From assembly GCA_031270875.1 (NCBI GenBank), contig JAISXC010000141.1, positions 1 through 5,285 on the forward strand: DNA of 5,285 nt. Reading direction: 5' to 3'. Positions 1 through 4,980 of this stretch are shown here, one piece after another. A program made the position numbers and the translations under genes. The first letter of the stretch is position 1. The number at the start of each line of letters is the position of its first letter. The DNA is from Desulfovibrio sp. (GTDB lineage Bacteria > Desulfobacterota > Desulfovibrionia > Desulfovibrionales > Desulfovibrionaceae). The notes under the pieces are model-generated. The model had not been told where the DNA came from and ran no database searches. It saw only the letters and a list, made by a program, of their open reading frames with translations.

Positions 1-224
1 CCCTCGGCATGGGACTGCTTGCCGGCGCCTTTGAGACCGTACATGGTTGTGGAGCCGGAAGACCAGAATTCCAGCACTTCCTCGTTGACGAGCTGGGTGA
101 GAACTTTTTTCACTTCACGGGGGCCCTTGTCCGGGAAAAGATCCTGGAAATCCTTGAAATAAAATTTGGACTTTGACGCGGATTTGCCTTTCAGAAAATC
201 AACAACAACGTCTTTGTCGGCCAT
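1..224 (-). CDS. dsrD: DsrD, winged-helix activator of dissimilatory sulfite reductase (3' end cut by window)
   Basis: DsrD is a small cytoplasmic winged-helix protein encoded next to dsrAB; published work describes it as an allosteric activator of DsrAB rather than a catalytic subunit. The visible 74 residues start MADKDVVVDFLKGKS and continue with a basic, aromatic stretch (KSKFYFKDFQDLFP), a helix with REVKKVLTQLV, and a wing-like end containing EFWSSGSTTMYGLKG. This matches remembered Desulfovibrio DsrD (about 78 residues) nearly end to end, so only a few codons and the stop lie beyond position 1. The ATG at 224-222 is preceded by GGAG at 235-232, seven bases away. It is third in the dsr operon, 57 nt after the dsrB stop, with a strong hairpin in that gap. 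Translation is by eye. Identity is near certain. Confidence 0.96.
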   Translation of the reverse strand, partial: MADKDVVVDFLKGKSASKSKFYFKDFQDLFPDKGPREVKKVLTQLVNEEVLEFWSSGSTTMYGLKGAGKQSHAE

Positions 225-239
225 CTGCTTTCTCCATAT

Positions 240-271
240 CCCGGCGGCGCGCGCGTATCCGCGCCGCCGGG
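240..271 (-). promoter_or_regulatory. 12-bp all-GC hairpin between dsrB and dsrD
   Basis: Positions 240-251 and 260-271 are perfect reverse complements (CCCGGCGGCGCG and CGCGCCGCCGGG) around an 8-nt loop. Every pair is G-C. In the minus-strand mRNA it begins about 10 nt after the dsrB stop codon and ends 4 nt before the dsrD Shine-Dalgarno sequence. No run of U follows it, so it does not look like an ordinary intrinsic terminator. It may instead stabilise the 3' end of dsrAB mRNA after processing, or limit dsrD expression. The structure is read directly from the sequence; the role is inferred. Confidence 0.8.
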
Positions 272-281
272 GCTAGAATGC

Positions 282-1427
282 CTAGAATTTGAACTGGGTG
301 CTCTGCCGCCATGTATAATAGGCGGGATCACGGAAGTCGTCAATCAGATGATGGGTGAACTCAAGGCCGGTCAATTTGAAAAACGTCTCCCAGCCGATGC
401 GTTCAGCCCATTCGCCGATACGTTCGTATTTATCGGCGTTGGCGGCATAGACCTCGACAATGTGCTTCACGATCTTGGTCAGTGTGGGCCAGCGCGGCGG
501 CTCGTTGGGGATATAACCCACAACGACCTTGGAGAACTTGGGCGAGGAAATACGGTTGGACACCTTGCCGCCCACCATGACGGCGATGCCGTCGCCGTCG
601 CCGTCCGAGATCGGCAGCGCGGGGCACATGGTATAGCAGTTGCCGCAGTACATGCAGCGATCTTCCTTGATGGCGACGGATTTCACTTTTCCGCCTTTAT
701 ACTCCACAGTCGTGGGACGCACGGCGGCTGTGGGGCAAGCCGCGACGGCCAACGGAATTTCACAGAGCTGGTCGGCCCATTGATGGTCAACCATCGGCGG
801 CTTGCGGTGGATGCCCACAAGACCGATGTCGGAGCAATGCACGGCGCCGCACATGTTGATGCAGCAGGCCAGGGCAATGCGCACCGGGGCGGGCAGGCGC
901 ATGTCCTTGAAATCGTCAAAGACGGCGTCCATCACGGCTTTCACGGGGCCGGAGGCGTCCGTCGCCGGCGTGTGGCAATGCACCCATCCCTGGGTGTGCA
1001 CCATGTTGCTGATGCCCGCTCCCGTGCCGCCCACGGGAAACTTGTAGGAACCGCCGGGGAATTTGCGCCCGTTCAGATCGTCGCGCAGTTTTTTCATGAC
1101 CGCCTCGTCGGTGACCATGAACTCTATATTGTTGCGGGTGGTCCAGCGCAGATAGCCGCCGCAGTATTTGTCGGCGATGTCGCACAATTCGCGGATATGC
1201 GTTATGGACATGGTGCGGGTGCCGCCCACGCGGACGGTGTAGATCTTGTCGCCGCTCTCCGCCACATGCATGAGCACGCCGGGCTCCAGAATTTCATGAT
1301 AGAGCCAATTGCCGAAATTCTTTTTGATGACCGGCGGAAAATATTCGTCATACTTGTGGGGGCCGATGTCGGTGATGCGGTTTTCCATCGGTTTTTCGGG
1401 ATTGTACCCGGAAGAAATAAAAGCCAT
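282..1427 (-). CDS. dsrB: Dissimilatory sulfite reductase beta subunit DsrB
   Basis: DsrB pairs with DsrA in the cytoplasmic alpha2-beta2 sulfite reductase, which reduces sulfite in six electrons, with DsrC taking up the sulfur. The 381-residue product matches the usual length. Cys151, Cys188, Cys189 and Cys193 (in WVHCH and ACCINMC) are the siroheme-coupled [4Fe-4S] ligands, and the beta site carries the catalytic siroheme in the D. vulgaris structure. A ferredoxin insert follows, with Cys231 (AACPTAAV) and Cys258, Cys261 and Cys264 (CMYCGNC). The C-terminal part has MVGGKVSNR at about 284-292 and a conserved aromatic end (WRQSTQFKF). The ATG at 1427 has an AGGGGAG ribosome site at 1435-1441. 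It lies 18 nt after dsrA, so the two are almost certainly co-transcribed and translated in step. A second in-frame TAG lies 9 nt after the stop. All key ligands are present; nothing suggests damage. Confidence 0.98.
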   Translation of the reverse strand: MAFISSGYNPEKPMENRITDIGPHKYDEYFPPVIKKNFGNWLYHEILEPGVLMHVAESGDKIYTVRVGGTRTMSITHIRELCDIADKYCGGYLRWTTRNNIEFMVTDEAVMKKLRDDLNGRKFPGGSYKFPVGGTGAGISNMVHTQGWVHCHTPATDASGPVKAVMDAVFDDFKDMRLPAPVRIALACCINMCGAVHCSDIGLVGIHRKPPMVDHQWADQLCEIPLAVAACPTAAVRPTTVEYKGGKVKSVAIKEDRCMYCGNCYTMCPALPISDGDGDGIAVMVGGKVSNRISSPKFSKVVVGYIPNEPPRWPTLTKIVKHIVEVYAANADKYERIGEWAERIGWETFFKLTGLEFTHHLIDDFRDPAYYTWRQSTQFKF

Positions 1428-1445
1428 GTTTTTCTCCCCTTTCTG

Positions 1446-2759
1446 CTAGCGTTGATGACGGTTGCGGTAGGCCTCAAGGTCGCGCGTCCAGCCGCCGGGC
1501 ACTTCCTCTTCCTTGAAGAAGATGTACGGGTTGGAACGGGGTTCCTTGACATGGCAGGCCGCGGCGGGAATGTCCGTGACTTCCAGCAGCTTCTGGAAGG
1601 ACAGACGTTTCATGGTTTCTCCCACGCGCTCGCGGTTCTTGCCTTCTTCCATCCACCAATCCCAAATTTTTTCGATGACTTCCTTGACGTCATCATACGG
1701 GGCTTCGCAGGAAACAAAGGGAACAAGGAGCGAACCCATCTGCGCTCCGTCCACCACCGGGGCCTTGGCGCCCACGAGAATGCTCGCGCCGCGCTCGTCG
1801 CCGATGCGCAGGGCCTGCGGCATGGTATTGATGCAGTGCATACAGCGCACGCAGTCGGCGGTTTTGATGGAAAGTCTGGAACCGTCCCATTTCATGCAGT
1901 GAGTGGGGCAACGGTCAACCACTTCGGCCTGGAGGTCAAACCCGCCCCACTTCGGATTGGTATGAGCGCCGGCGTTGGGTTTGATGGCTCCGCCCGCGTA
2001 GGCCCTGACCTTTTCCTGGTCAATCTTGATGTCGTCTTTCCAGGTGCCCACCACGGCAAAGTCGGAACGGGCCATGGCGCACACGCAACTGTTGGGGCAG
2101 CCGTCAAACTTGAATTTGAATTTGTAGGGAAAAGCCGGACGATGCAGCTCGTCCTGATAATCCTTGGTGAGCTGATAGCACATGCCCTGCGTATTATAGC
2201 AGGCGTATTCGCAGCGGGACTGGCCAAGGCAGGCTTCGGGCGTCCGCAGGTTGGAGCCGGAGCCGCCGAGGTCCACATTCATATTGTGGGTCAGTTCGTA
2301 GAAAATTTCTTCAAGCTGGGGCGTCTGGGTGCCCAGGAGCACGATGTCGCCGGTGGAGCCGTGCATGTTGGTCAGACCGGAGCCGCGCAGATCCCAGATG
2401 TCGCACAAATCGCGCAGGAATTTGCTGTTATAGTATTTGCCGGAAGGCTGGGCCACGCGCATGGTGTGGAAATGCGCCACGCCGGGAAATTTTTCCGGCT
2501 GGTCGGAATACCGGCCGATCACGCCGCCGCCGTACCCGAACACGCCCACGATGCCGCCGTGCTTCCAGTGAGTTTCCTTTTCGACATAGGAAAGCTCCAG
2601 CACGCCCAGCAGGTCGTCAGGGCAGTCCTTGGGAATTTGATAATCCAGGCCTTTCGGGTTTTGGGCCCGATTGGCCGCCTCCTGTTTGATGTCGGACACA
2701 AAGCTCGGCCAGGGGCCTGATTCAAGCTGGTCCAACAGGGGAGTTGCATGTTTCGCCAT
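1446..2759 (-). CDS. dsrA: Dissimilatory sulfite reductase alpha subunit DsrA
   Basis: DsrA is the alpha subunit of dissimilatory sulfite reductase, the terminal enzyme of sulfite respiration. The start MAKHATPLLDQLESG and 437-residue length match D. vulgaris DsrA. Cys177 and Cys183 (C-x5-C) with Cys221 and Cys225 (CPNSC) form the [4Fe-4S] site coupled to the alpha-side (sirohydro)chlorin. The ferredoxin domain uses Cys284 and Cys303, Cys306 and Cys309 (CVRCMHC). The alternating Lys213, Lys215 and Lys217 lie in the anion and cofactor-binding region. An extra cysteine, Cys227, follows the ligand Cys225, where the homologue I remember has alanine. ATG 2759 was chosen over ATG 2765 because GGAGGT (2771-2766) touches the latter but sits six bases before the former. 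A longer open frame back to 2849 lacks a ribosome site. First gene of dsrABD; the promoter candidate lies at 2888-2916. Confidence 0.98.
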   Translation of the reverse strand: MAKHATPLLDQLESGPWPSFVSDIKQEAANRAQNPKGLDYQIPKDCPDDLLGVLELSYVEKETHWKHGGIVGVFGYGGGVIGRYSDQPEKFPGVAHFHTMRVAQPSGKYYNSKFLRDLCDIWDLRGSGLTNMHGSTGDIVLLGTQTPQLEEIFYELTHNMNVDLGGSGSNLRTPEACLGQSRCEYACYNTQGMCYQLTKDYQDELHRPAFPYKFKFKFDGCPNSCVCAMARSDFAVVGTWKDDIKIDQEKVRAYAGGAIKPNAGAHTNPKWGGFDLQAEVVDRCPTHCMKWDGSRLSIKTADCVRCMHCINTMPQALRIGDERGASILVGAKAPVVDGAQMGSLLVPFVSCEAPYDDVKEVIEKIWDWWMEEGKNRERVGETMKRLSFQKLLEVTDIPAAACHVKEPRSNPYIFFKEEEVPGGWTRDLEAYRNRHQR

Positions 2760-2765
2760 TGCCAT

Positions 2766-2771
2766 ACCTCC
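2766..2771 (-). promoter_or_regulatory. Shine-Dalgarno site that decides the dsrA start
   Basis: On the minus strand the sequence reads GGAGGT followed at once by ATG GCA ATG GCG. The site directly abuts the first ATG (2765), which leaves no room for normal spacing, and lies six bases before the second ATG (2759). The second also gives the conserved DsrA N-terminus MAKHAT. Confidence 0.8.
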
Positions 2772-2801
2772 ACGTGGTTTTGTTGTATCACGGAAGCTGC
2801 G

Positions 2802-2818
2802 GGACATGTGTCCGGACA
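2802..2818 (-). repeat. Overlapping inverted repeats GGACA/TGTCC in the dsr leader
   Basis: On the plus strand the stretch reads GGACA-TG-TGTCC-GGACA. It contains the perfect 10-bp palindrome TGTCCGGACA (2809-2818) and an overlapping inverted repeat GGACA/TGTCC (2802-2813). The middle half-site can pair with either neighbour, so in RNA the two forms are mutually exclusive. It lies 43-59 nt upstream of the dsrA ATG. It could be an operator or a small RNA switch; no known site is recognised. Confidence 0.4.
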
Positions 2819-2851
2819 ACCGTAAACGCCGATCCTGAATCGCGCGCAAGA

Positions 2852-2874
2852 CAAGCGTACGGAACGCACGCTTG
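2852..2874 (-). promoter_or_regulatory. 10-bp hairpin or near-palindrome at the start of the dsr leader
   Basis: The minus strand reads CAAGCGTGCG-TTC-CGTACGCTTG. As RNA this forms ten pairs (one G-U) around a three-base loop; as DNA it is a 23-bp near-palindrome. It begins about 7 nt after the predicted transcription start, a position suited either to a 5'-end mRNA stabiliser or to a repressor operator just downstream of the promoter. It is not the Rex (TTGTGA...TCACAA) or HcpR-type sequence I know of in sulfate reducers. Confidence 0.55.
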
Positions 2875-2887
2875 ACACATATTTATT

Positions 2888-2916
2888 ACCATACACCATT
2901 TTTGTTTTGATGACAA
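2888..2916 (-). promoter_or_regulatory. Sigma70-type promoter for dsrABD
   Basis: On the minus strand TTGTCA (2916-2911, five of six to TTGACA) is followed by a 17-nt spacer and TATGGT (2893-2888, four of six to TATAAT). The surrounding spacer is AT-rich within an otherwise GC-rich region. A start near 2881 would give a leader of about 120 nt before dsrA. This is the best promoter-like match in the 234-nt gap. Confidence 0.6.
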
Positions 2917-2917
2917 G

Positions 2918-2959
2918 TGCCGTCGGCAGGATTTGTTGCTTGCTCGCCCGGCGACGGCA
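2918..2959 (-). repeat. 8-bp inverted repeat just upstream of the dsr -35 element
   Basis: TGCCGTCG (2918-2925) and CGACGGCA (2952-2959) are perfect reverse complements separated by 26 nt. In a transcript reading through from the upstream gene they could form a stem, but no U-run follows, so it is at best a weak or Rho-assisted stop. As DNA it could be a pair of half-sites next to the -35 element at 2911-2916. The function is unknown. Confidence 0.3.
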
Positions 2960-2993
2960 TCGACCGACACGGCGGATGAACCGGTTTTGAGGT

Positions 2994-4616
2994 TCAGAAG
3001 CCGCACGCGCAACCGTCGCGGCGGCTGTCGCTGGCGGCGACATAGCCGTGATCGGAGTCGTCGGACAGACGCCAGATGAACTGGCCGGACCCGGATTCGC
3101 CGTGATAGACGGGATCAACGTGAATTTTGTGCCCCATGGCCTCAAGGGCCGGCCCCAGCGACGGATCGGCCCGCGATTCAATGTTTACGGAGAAATCCCT
3201 GTTGACCTTGAAGCGCGGGGCGTCGCACGCGGCCTGAGGCTGCTGGCGGTAATCCAGCATGCGGATCAGGGTCTGGACGTGCCCCTGGGGCTGCACGTCA
3301 GCGCCCATGACCCCGAAGCTCATGCGCGGTCTGCCGTTTTGGGTGAGGAACGCGGGGATGATGGTGTGAAACGGGCGTTTTCCCGGGGCGACGACATTGG
3401 CCGAGGCGGGATCCGCGGAAAAGGCGGTTCCCCGGTTCTGCAGACTGATGCCGTATTCCGGCTCCACGATGCCGGAGCCGAACCCCATATAGTTGGACTG
3501 GATGAAGGAAACCATCATGCCTTTTTCATCGGCCGCGGTGAGGTACACGGTGCCTCCGGAGGGGAGGATTCCGGCTTCGGGAAAGGACGCCTTGCGCGGA
3601 TCAATGATCCCGGCCCGCCGGGCCAGATAGTCGGGGTCCAGCATTTGCCGCGGCGTGACGGTCATGGTTTTGGGTTCACCGACGTAGCGGCGGATGTCGG
3701 AGAAAGCCAGTTTCATGGCTTCTATCTGCAAATGCTGGCTCTCCGGGGAATCCGGCTTCAGGGCCGGCAGGTCGAAATGCCTGAGGATGCCCAGGGCGAT
3801 CAGGGCGGCGATGCCCTGTCCGTTGGGGGGAATTTCATGCAGTTCATAGCCGTGGTATTCCATGGAAACGGGGGCCACCCATTCCGACCGGAAGCCGCGC
3901 ATGTCTTCCGCCGTCAGCGCTCCGCCCGTTTTTTTCGCCCAGGCGCCGACGGCTTCCGCGACGGAACCCTCGTAAAATTCCCGCAATCCCTTTTCCGCCA
4001 GAAGTCGCAACAGCTTTGCCGCCGCGGGAAAGATGAATTTTTCGCCGGTCCGGGGGGCGCGTCCTCCCGGCATGAAGGTCCGCGCCCAGCCGGGGCAGTC
4101 CCGCAGCACGGGGACGGCCTGCGCCCATTTGTCGGCCACCACCGGGGCGACGGTAACGCCGCGCTCGGCAATCGAGGCCGCCGGTTCCAGAATGCGGGCC
4201 AGGGGGAGTGAGCCGAAGCGCTCGTGCAACGCTTCCCAGGCCGCGACGCAGCCGGGCACGGTCACCGTATCCCACCCCCGGACGGGAATTTTGGCAAGCC
4301 CCTTGTCGTCCTCCCCGTGGCGCTTGCGGAAAAATTCCGGACTCCAGGCCGCGGGGGCGACGCCGGAAGAATTGAGCCCGTGCAACCGGCCTCCGTCCCA
4401 GAGAATGGCGAAAGCATCGCTCCCCAGGCCGTTGGATACGGGCTCCACAACCGTAAGCATGGCCGCCGCGGCCAGAATGGCGTCCACGGCGTTGCCGCCG
4501 TCAAGGAGCATGCGCAGCCCCGCCTGCGCCGCCAGCGGATGGGAAGTGGCGACAACATTTCTGGCGAAAACAGGCGTTCTGATCGTGCGGTACGGGTTTG
4601 TCCAGTCGAACTGCAT
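2994..4616 (-). CDS. Gamma-glutamyltransferase-family Ntn hydrolase (YwrD-like, lid-less, cytoplasmic)
   Basis: Members of this family self-cleave before a conserved threonine to make two subunits and then use it as nucleophile to hydrolyse or transfer gamma-glutamyl or related amide groups. The nucleophile here is Thr356, in SGGTVYLTAAD, predicting pieces of about 355 and 185 residues. Supporting motifs are DGGNAVDA (39-46), PVSNGLGSDAF (59-69), PPNGQG (263-268), QSNYMGFGSGIV (373-384), PGKRPFHTIIP (411-421) and QPQGHVQ (442-448). The 540-residue length fits. There is no signal peptide, so it is probably cytoplasmic, unlike the periplasmic E. coli enzyme. Compared with that enzyme from memory, Arg114 aligns with serine, Ser462-Ser463 with His-Thr, Gly483-Gly484 with Gly-Ala, and the lid loop is about ten residues shorter. 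Glutathione may therefore not be the substrate. ATG 4616 has AAGGAG (4627-4622) five bases away. Family is sure, substrate unknown. Confidence 0.92.
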   Translation of the reverse strand: MQFDWTNPYRTIRTPVFARNVVATSHPLAAQAGLRMLLDGGNAVDAILAAAAMLTVVEPVSNGLGSDAFAILWDGGRLHGLNSSGVAPAAWSPEFFRKRHGEDDKGLAKIPVRGWDTVTVPGCVAAWEALHERFGSLPLARILEPAASIAERGVTVAPVVADKWAQAVPVLRDCPGWARTFMPGGRAPRTGEKFIFPAAAKLLRLLAEKGLREFYEGSVAEAVGAWAKKTGGALTAEDMRGFRSEWVAPVSMEYHGYELHEIPPNGQGIAALIALGILRHFDLPALKPDSPESQHLQIEAMKLAFSDIRRYVGEPKTMTVTPRQMLDPDYLARRAGIIDPRKASFPEAGILPSGGTVYLTAADEKGMMVSFIQSNYMGFGSGIVEPEYGISLQNRGTAFSADPASANVVAPGKRPFHTIIPAFLTQNGRPRMSFGVMGADVQPQGHVQTLIRMLDYRQQPQAACDAPRFKVNRDFSVNIESRADPSLGPALEAMGHKIHVDPVYHGESGSGQFIWRLSDDSDHGYVAASDSRRDGCACGF

Positions 4617-4758
4617 GGAAACTCCTTCGATTTATTTCGCATTGGCGTTTTTTGCGAGACAGCGGCCCTCCATCCCCTTGATAAGATTGGTCAGCGTGTC
4701 GTTACGGCCACCGGCCCCATGACGGCTGTTTTCATCACAGCAATTTTACCTTTTGAAC

Positions 4759-4788
4759 AAAATAATGGCAGCCTCCGGTCCGTGTCAA
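4759..4788 (-). promoter_or_regulatory. Candidate sigma70 promoter for the gamma-glutamyltransferase-family gene
   Basis: The minus strand has a perfect TTGACA (4788-4783), an 18-nt spacer and TATTTT (4764-4759, four of six). A second possible -10, TAAAAT (4748-4743, five of six), pairs with a poorer -35, CTGCCA (4771-4766), at 17 nt. Either would give a leader of about 115-135 nt. Which is used cannot be told from sequence. Confidence 0.4.
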
Positions 4789-4856
4789 GAAAAGTGGACT
4801 CACTTCTTCGGGAAGCGGACCTTGCGTTGTTTCTGTCAAATTTTCCGTTCAGGCAT

Positions 4857-4870
4857 AAAGTCTAGACTTT
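4857..4870. promoter_or_regulatory. Perfect 14-bp palindrome, candidate enhancer-binding-protein site
   Basis: AAAGTCTAGACTTT is its own reverse complement over all 14 bases. Its centre is about 83 bp upstream of the predicted sigma54 start site for flagellin, within the range used by NtrC-type activators of flagellar genes. The match to any particular activator (FlrC, FlgR or other) is not known to me; the assignment rests on symmetry and position. Confidence 0.45.
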
Positions 4871-4889
4871 TTCCAAAAAATTTTATACT

Positions 4890-4902
4890 CAATTAATTGA
4901 TA
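4890..4902 (-). promoter_or_regulatory. IHF-type site between the palindrome and the sigma54 promoter
   Basis: CAATTAATTGATA on the plus strand fits YAANNNNTTGATW, the reverse of the IHF consensus WATCAANNNNTTR, at every fixed position. It is centred near -51, where DNA bending brings an upstream activator to sigma54 polymerase. It overlaps a 12-bp palindrome TCAATTAATTGA (4889-4900). AT-rich DNA gives chance matches, so confidence is moderate. Confidence 0.45.
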
Positions 4903-4920
4903 TTAATGACAAAATTTAAT

Positions 4921-4936
4921 TGGCATATCAATTGCA
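4921..4936 (+). promoter_or_regulatory. Sigma54 (RpoN) promoter of the flagellin gene
   Basis: TGGCAT-N5-TTGCA matches the sigma54 consensus TGGCAC-N5-TTGCW, with the invariant GG (4922-4923) and GC (4934-4935) ten bases apart. A start near 4947 gives a leader of about 34 nt. I found no sigma28 flagellin promoter (TAAA-N15-GCCGATAA) in the gap. Transcription would need an ATP-dependent enhancer-binding protein, as for many polar-flagellum genes. Confidence 0.8.
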
Positions 4937-4962
4937 GCAGACCGGACACAGCTTAACCAACC

Positions 4963-4976
4963 CACCGTAGGAGGTG
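4963..4976 (+). promoter_or_regulatory. Flagellin Shine-Dalgarno site within a small potential hairpin
   Basis: AGGAGGTG (4969-4976) is a near-perfect ribosome site; its GGAGG core ends six bases before the ATG at 4981. CACC (4963-4966) can pair with GGTG (4973-4976), leaving the loop GTAGGA with a GGA core. GGA in a short hairpin loop over the ribosome site is the usual look of a CsrA target. The ribosome site is clear; the hairpin is short and its role is a guess. Confidence 0.6.
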
Positions 4977-4980
4977 TCCC

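Larger units (their letters stand above)
4617..4980. other. Divergent intergenic region between the Ntn hydrolase gene and flagellin
   Basis: This 364-base gap holds no convincing gene. Its left part (4617-4790) contains the hydrolase gene's ribosome site and a probable promoter, with a leader of roughly 135 nt. It also holds a short minus-strand frame with coding-like codons (4745-4632) that has no credible start. From about 4835 the base composition turns strongly AT-rich and carries the flagellin control elements: a 14-bp palindrome, an IHF-type site, a sigma54 promoter and a strong Shine-Dalgarno sequence. No insertion sequence or RNA gene was seen. Confidence 0.8.

Noticed and set aside
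348..2720. A 790-codon open frame on the plus strand, antisense to both dsrB and dsrA.
   Set aside because: It is the complement of two confidently identified genes. GC-rich codon third positions keep antisense frames free of stops. Its translation is low-complexity (rich in His, Gly, Ala, Val) and matches no family I know.
2770..2777. CCACGTGG palindrome beside the dsrA ribosome site.
   Set aside because: An 8-base palindrome without a loop is common by chance, and no E-box-like regulator is expected in bacteria.
2809..2818. CCGGACACA shared by the dsr leader and the flagellin leader (about 4942-4950), suggesting common control.
   Set aside because: It is a nine-base match in two short GC-rich regions with different promoter types and positions; chance is the simpler explanation.
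2760..2849. N-terminal extension of DsrA starting at ATG 2849.
   Set aside because: It adds 30 residues unlike any DsrA, lacks a ribosome site, and overlaps the leader and its inverted repeats. ATG 2759 gives the conserved start and family length.
2977..2996. Stem TGAACC/GGTTCA overlapping the hydrolase stop codon as a terminator.
   Set aside because: It has only six pairs, an 8-nt loop and no U-run, so it is too weak to call.
4725..4750. GCTGT/ACAGC stem followed by AATTTTACCTTTT on the plus strand, terminator-like.
   Set aside because: The stem has five pairs and no plus-strand gene lies upstream for it to end. The region lies in the leader or promoter of the minus-strand gene.
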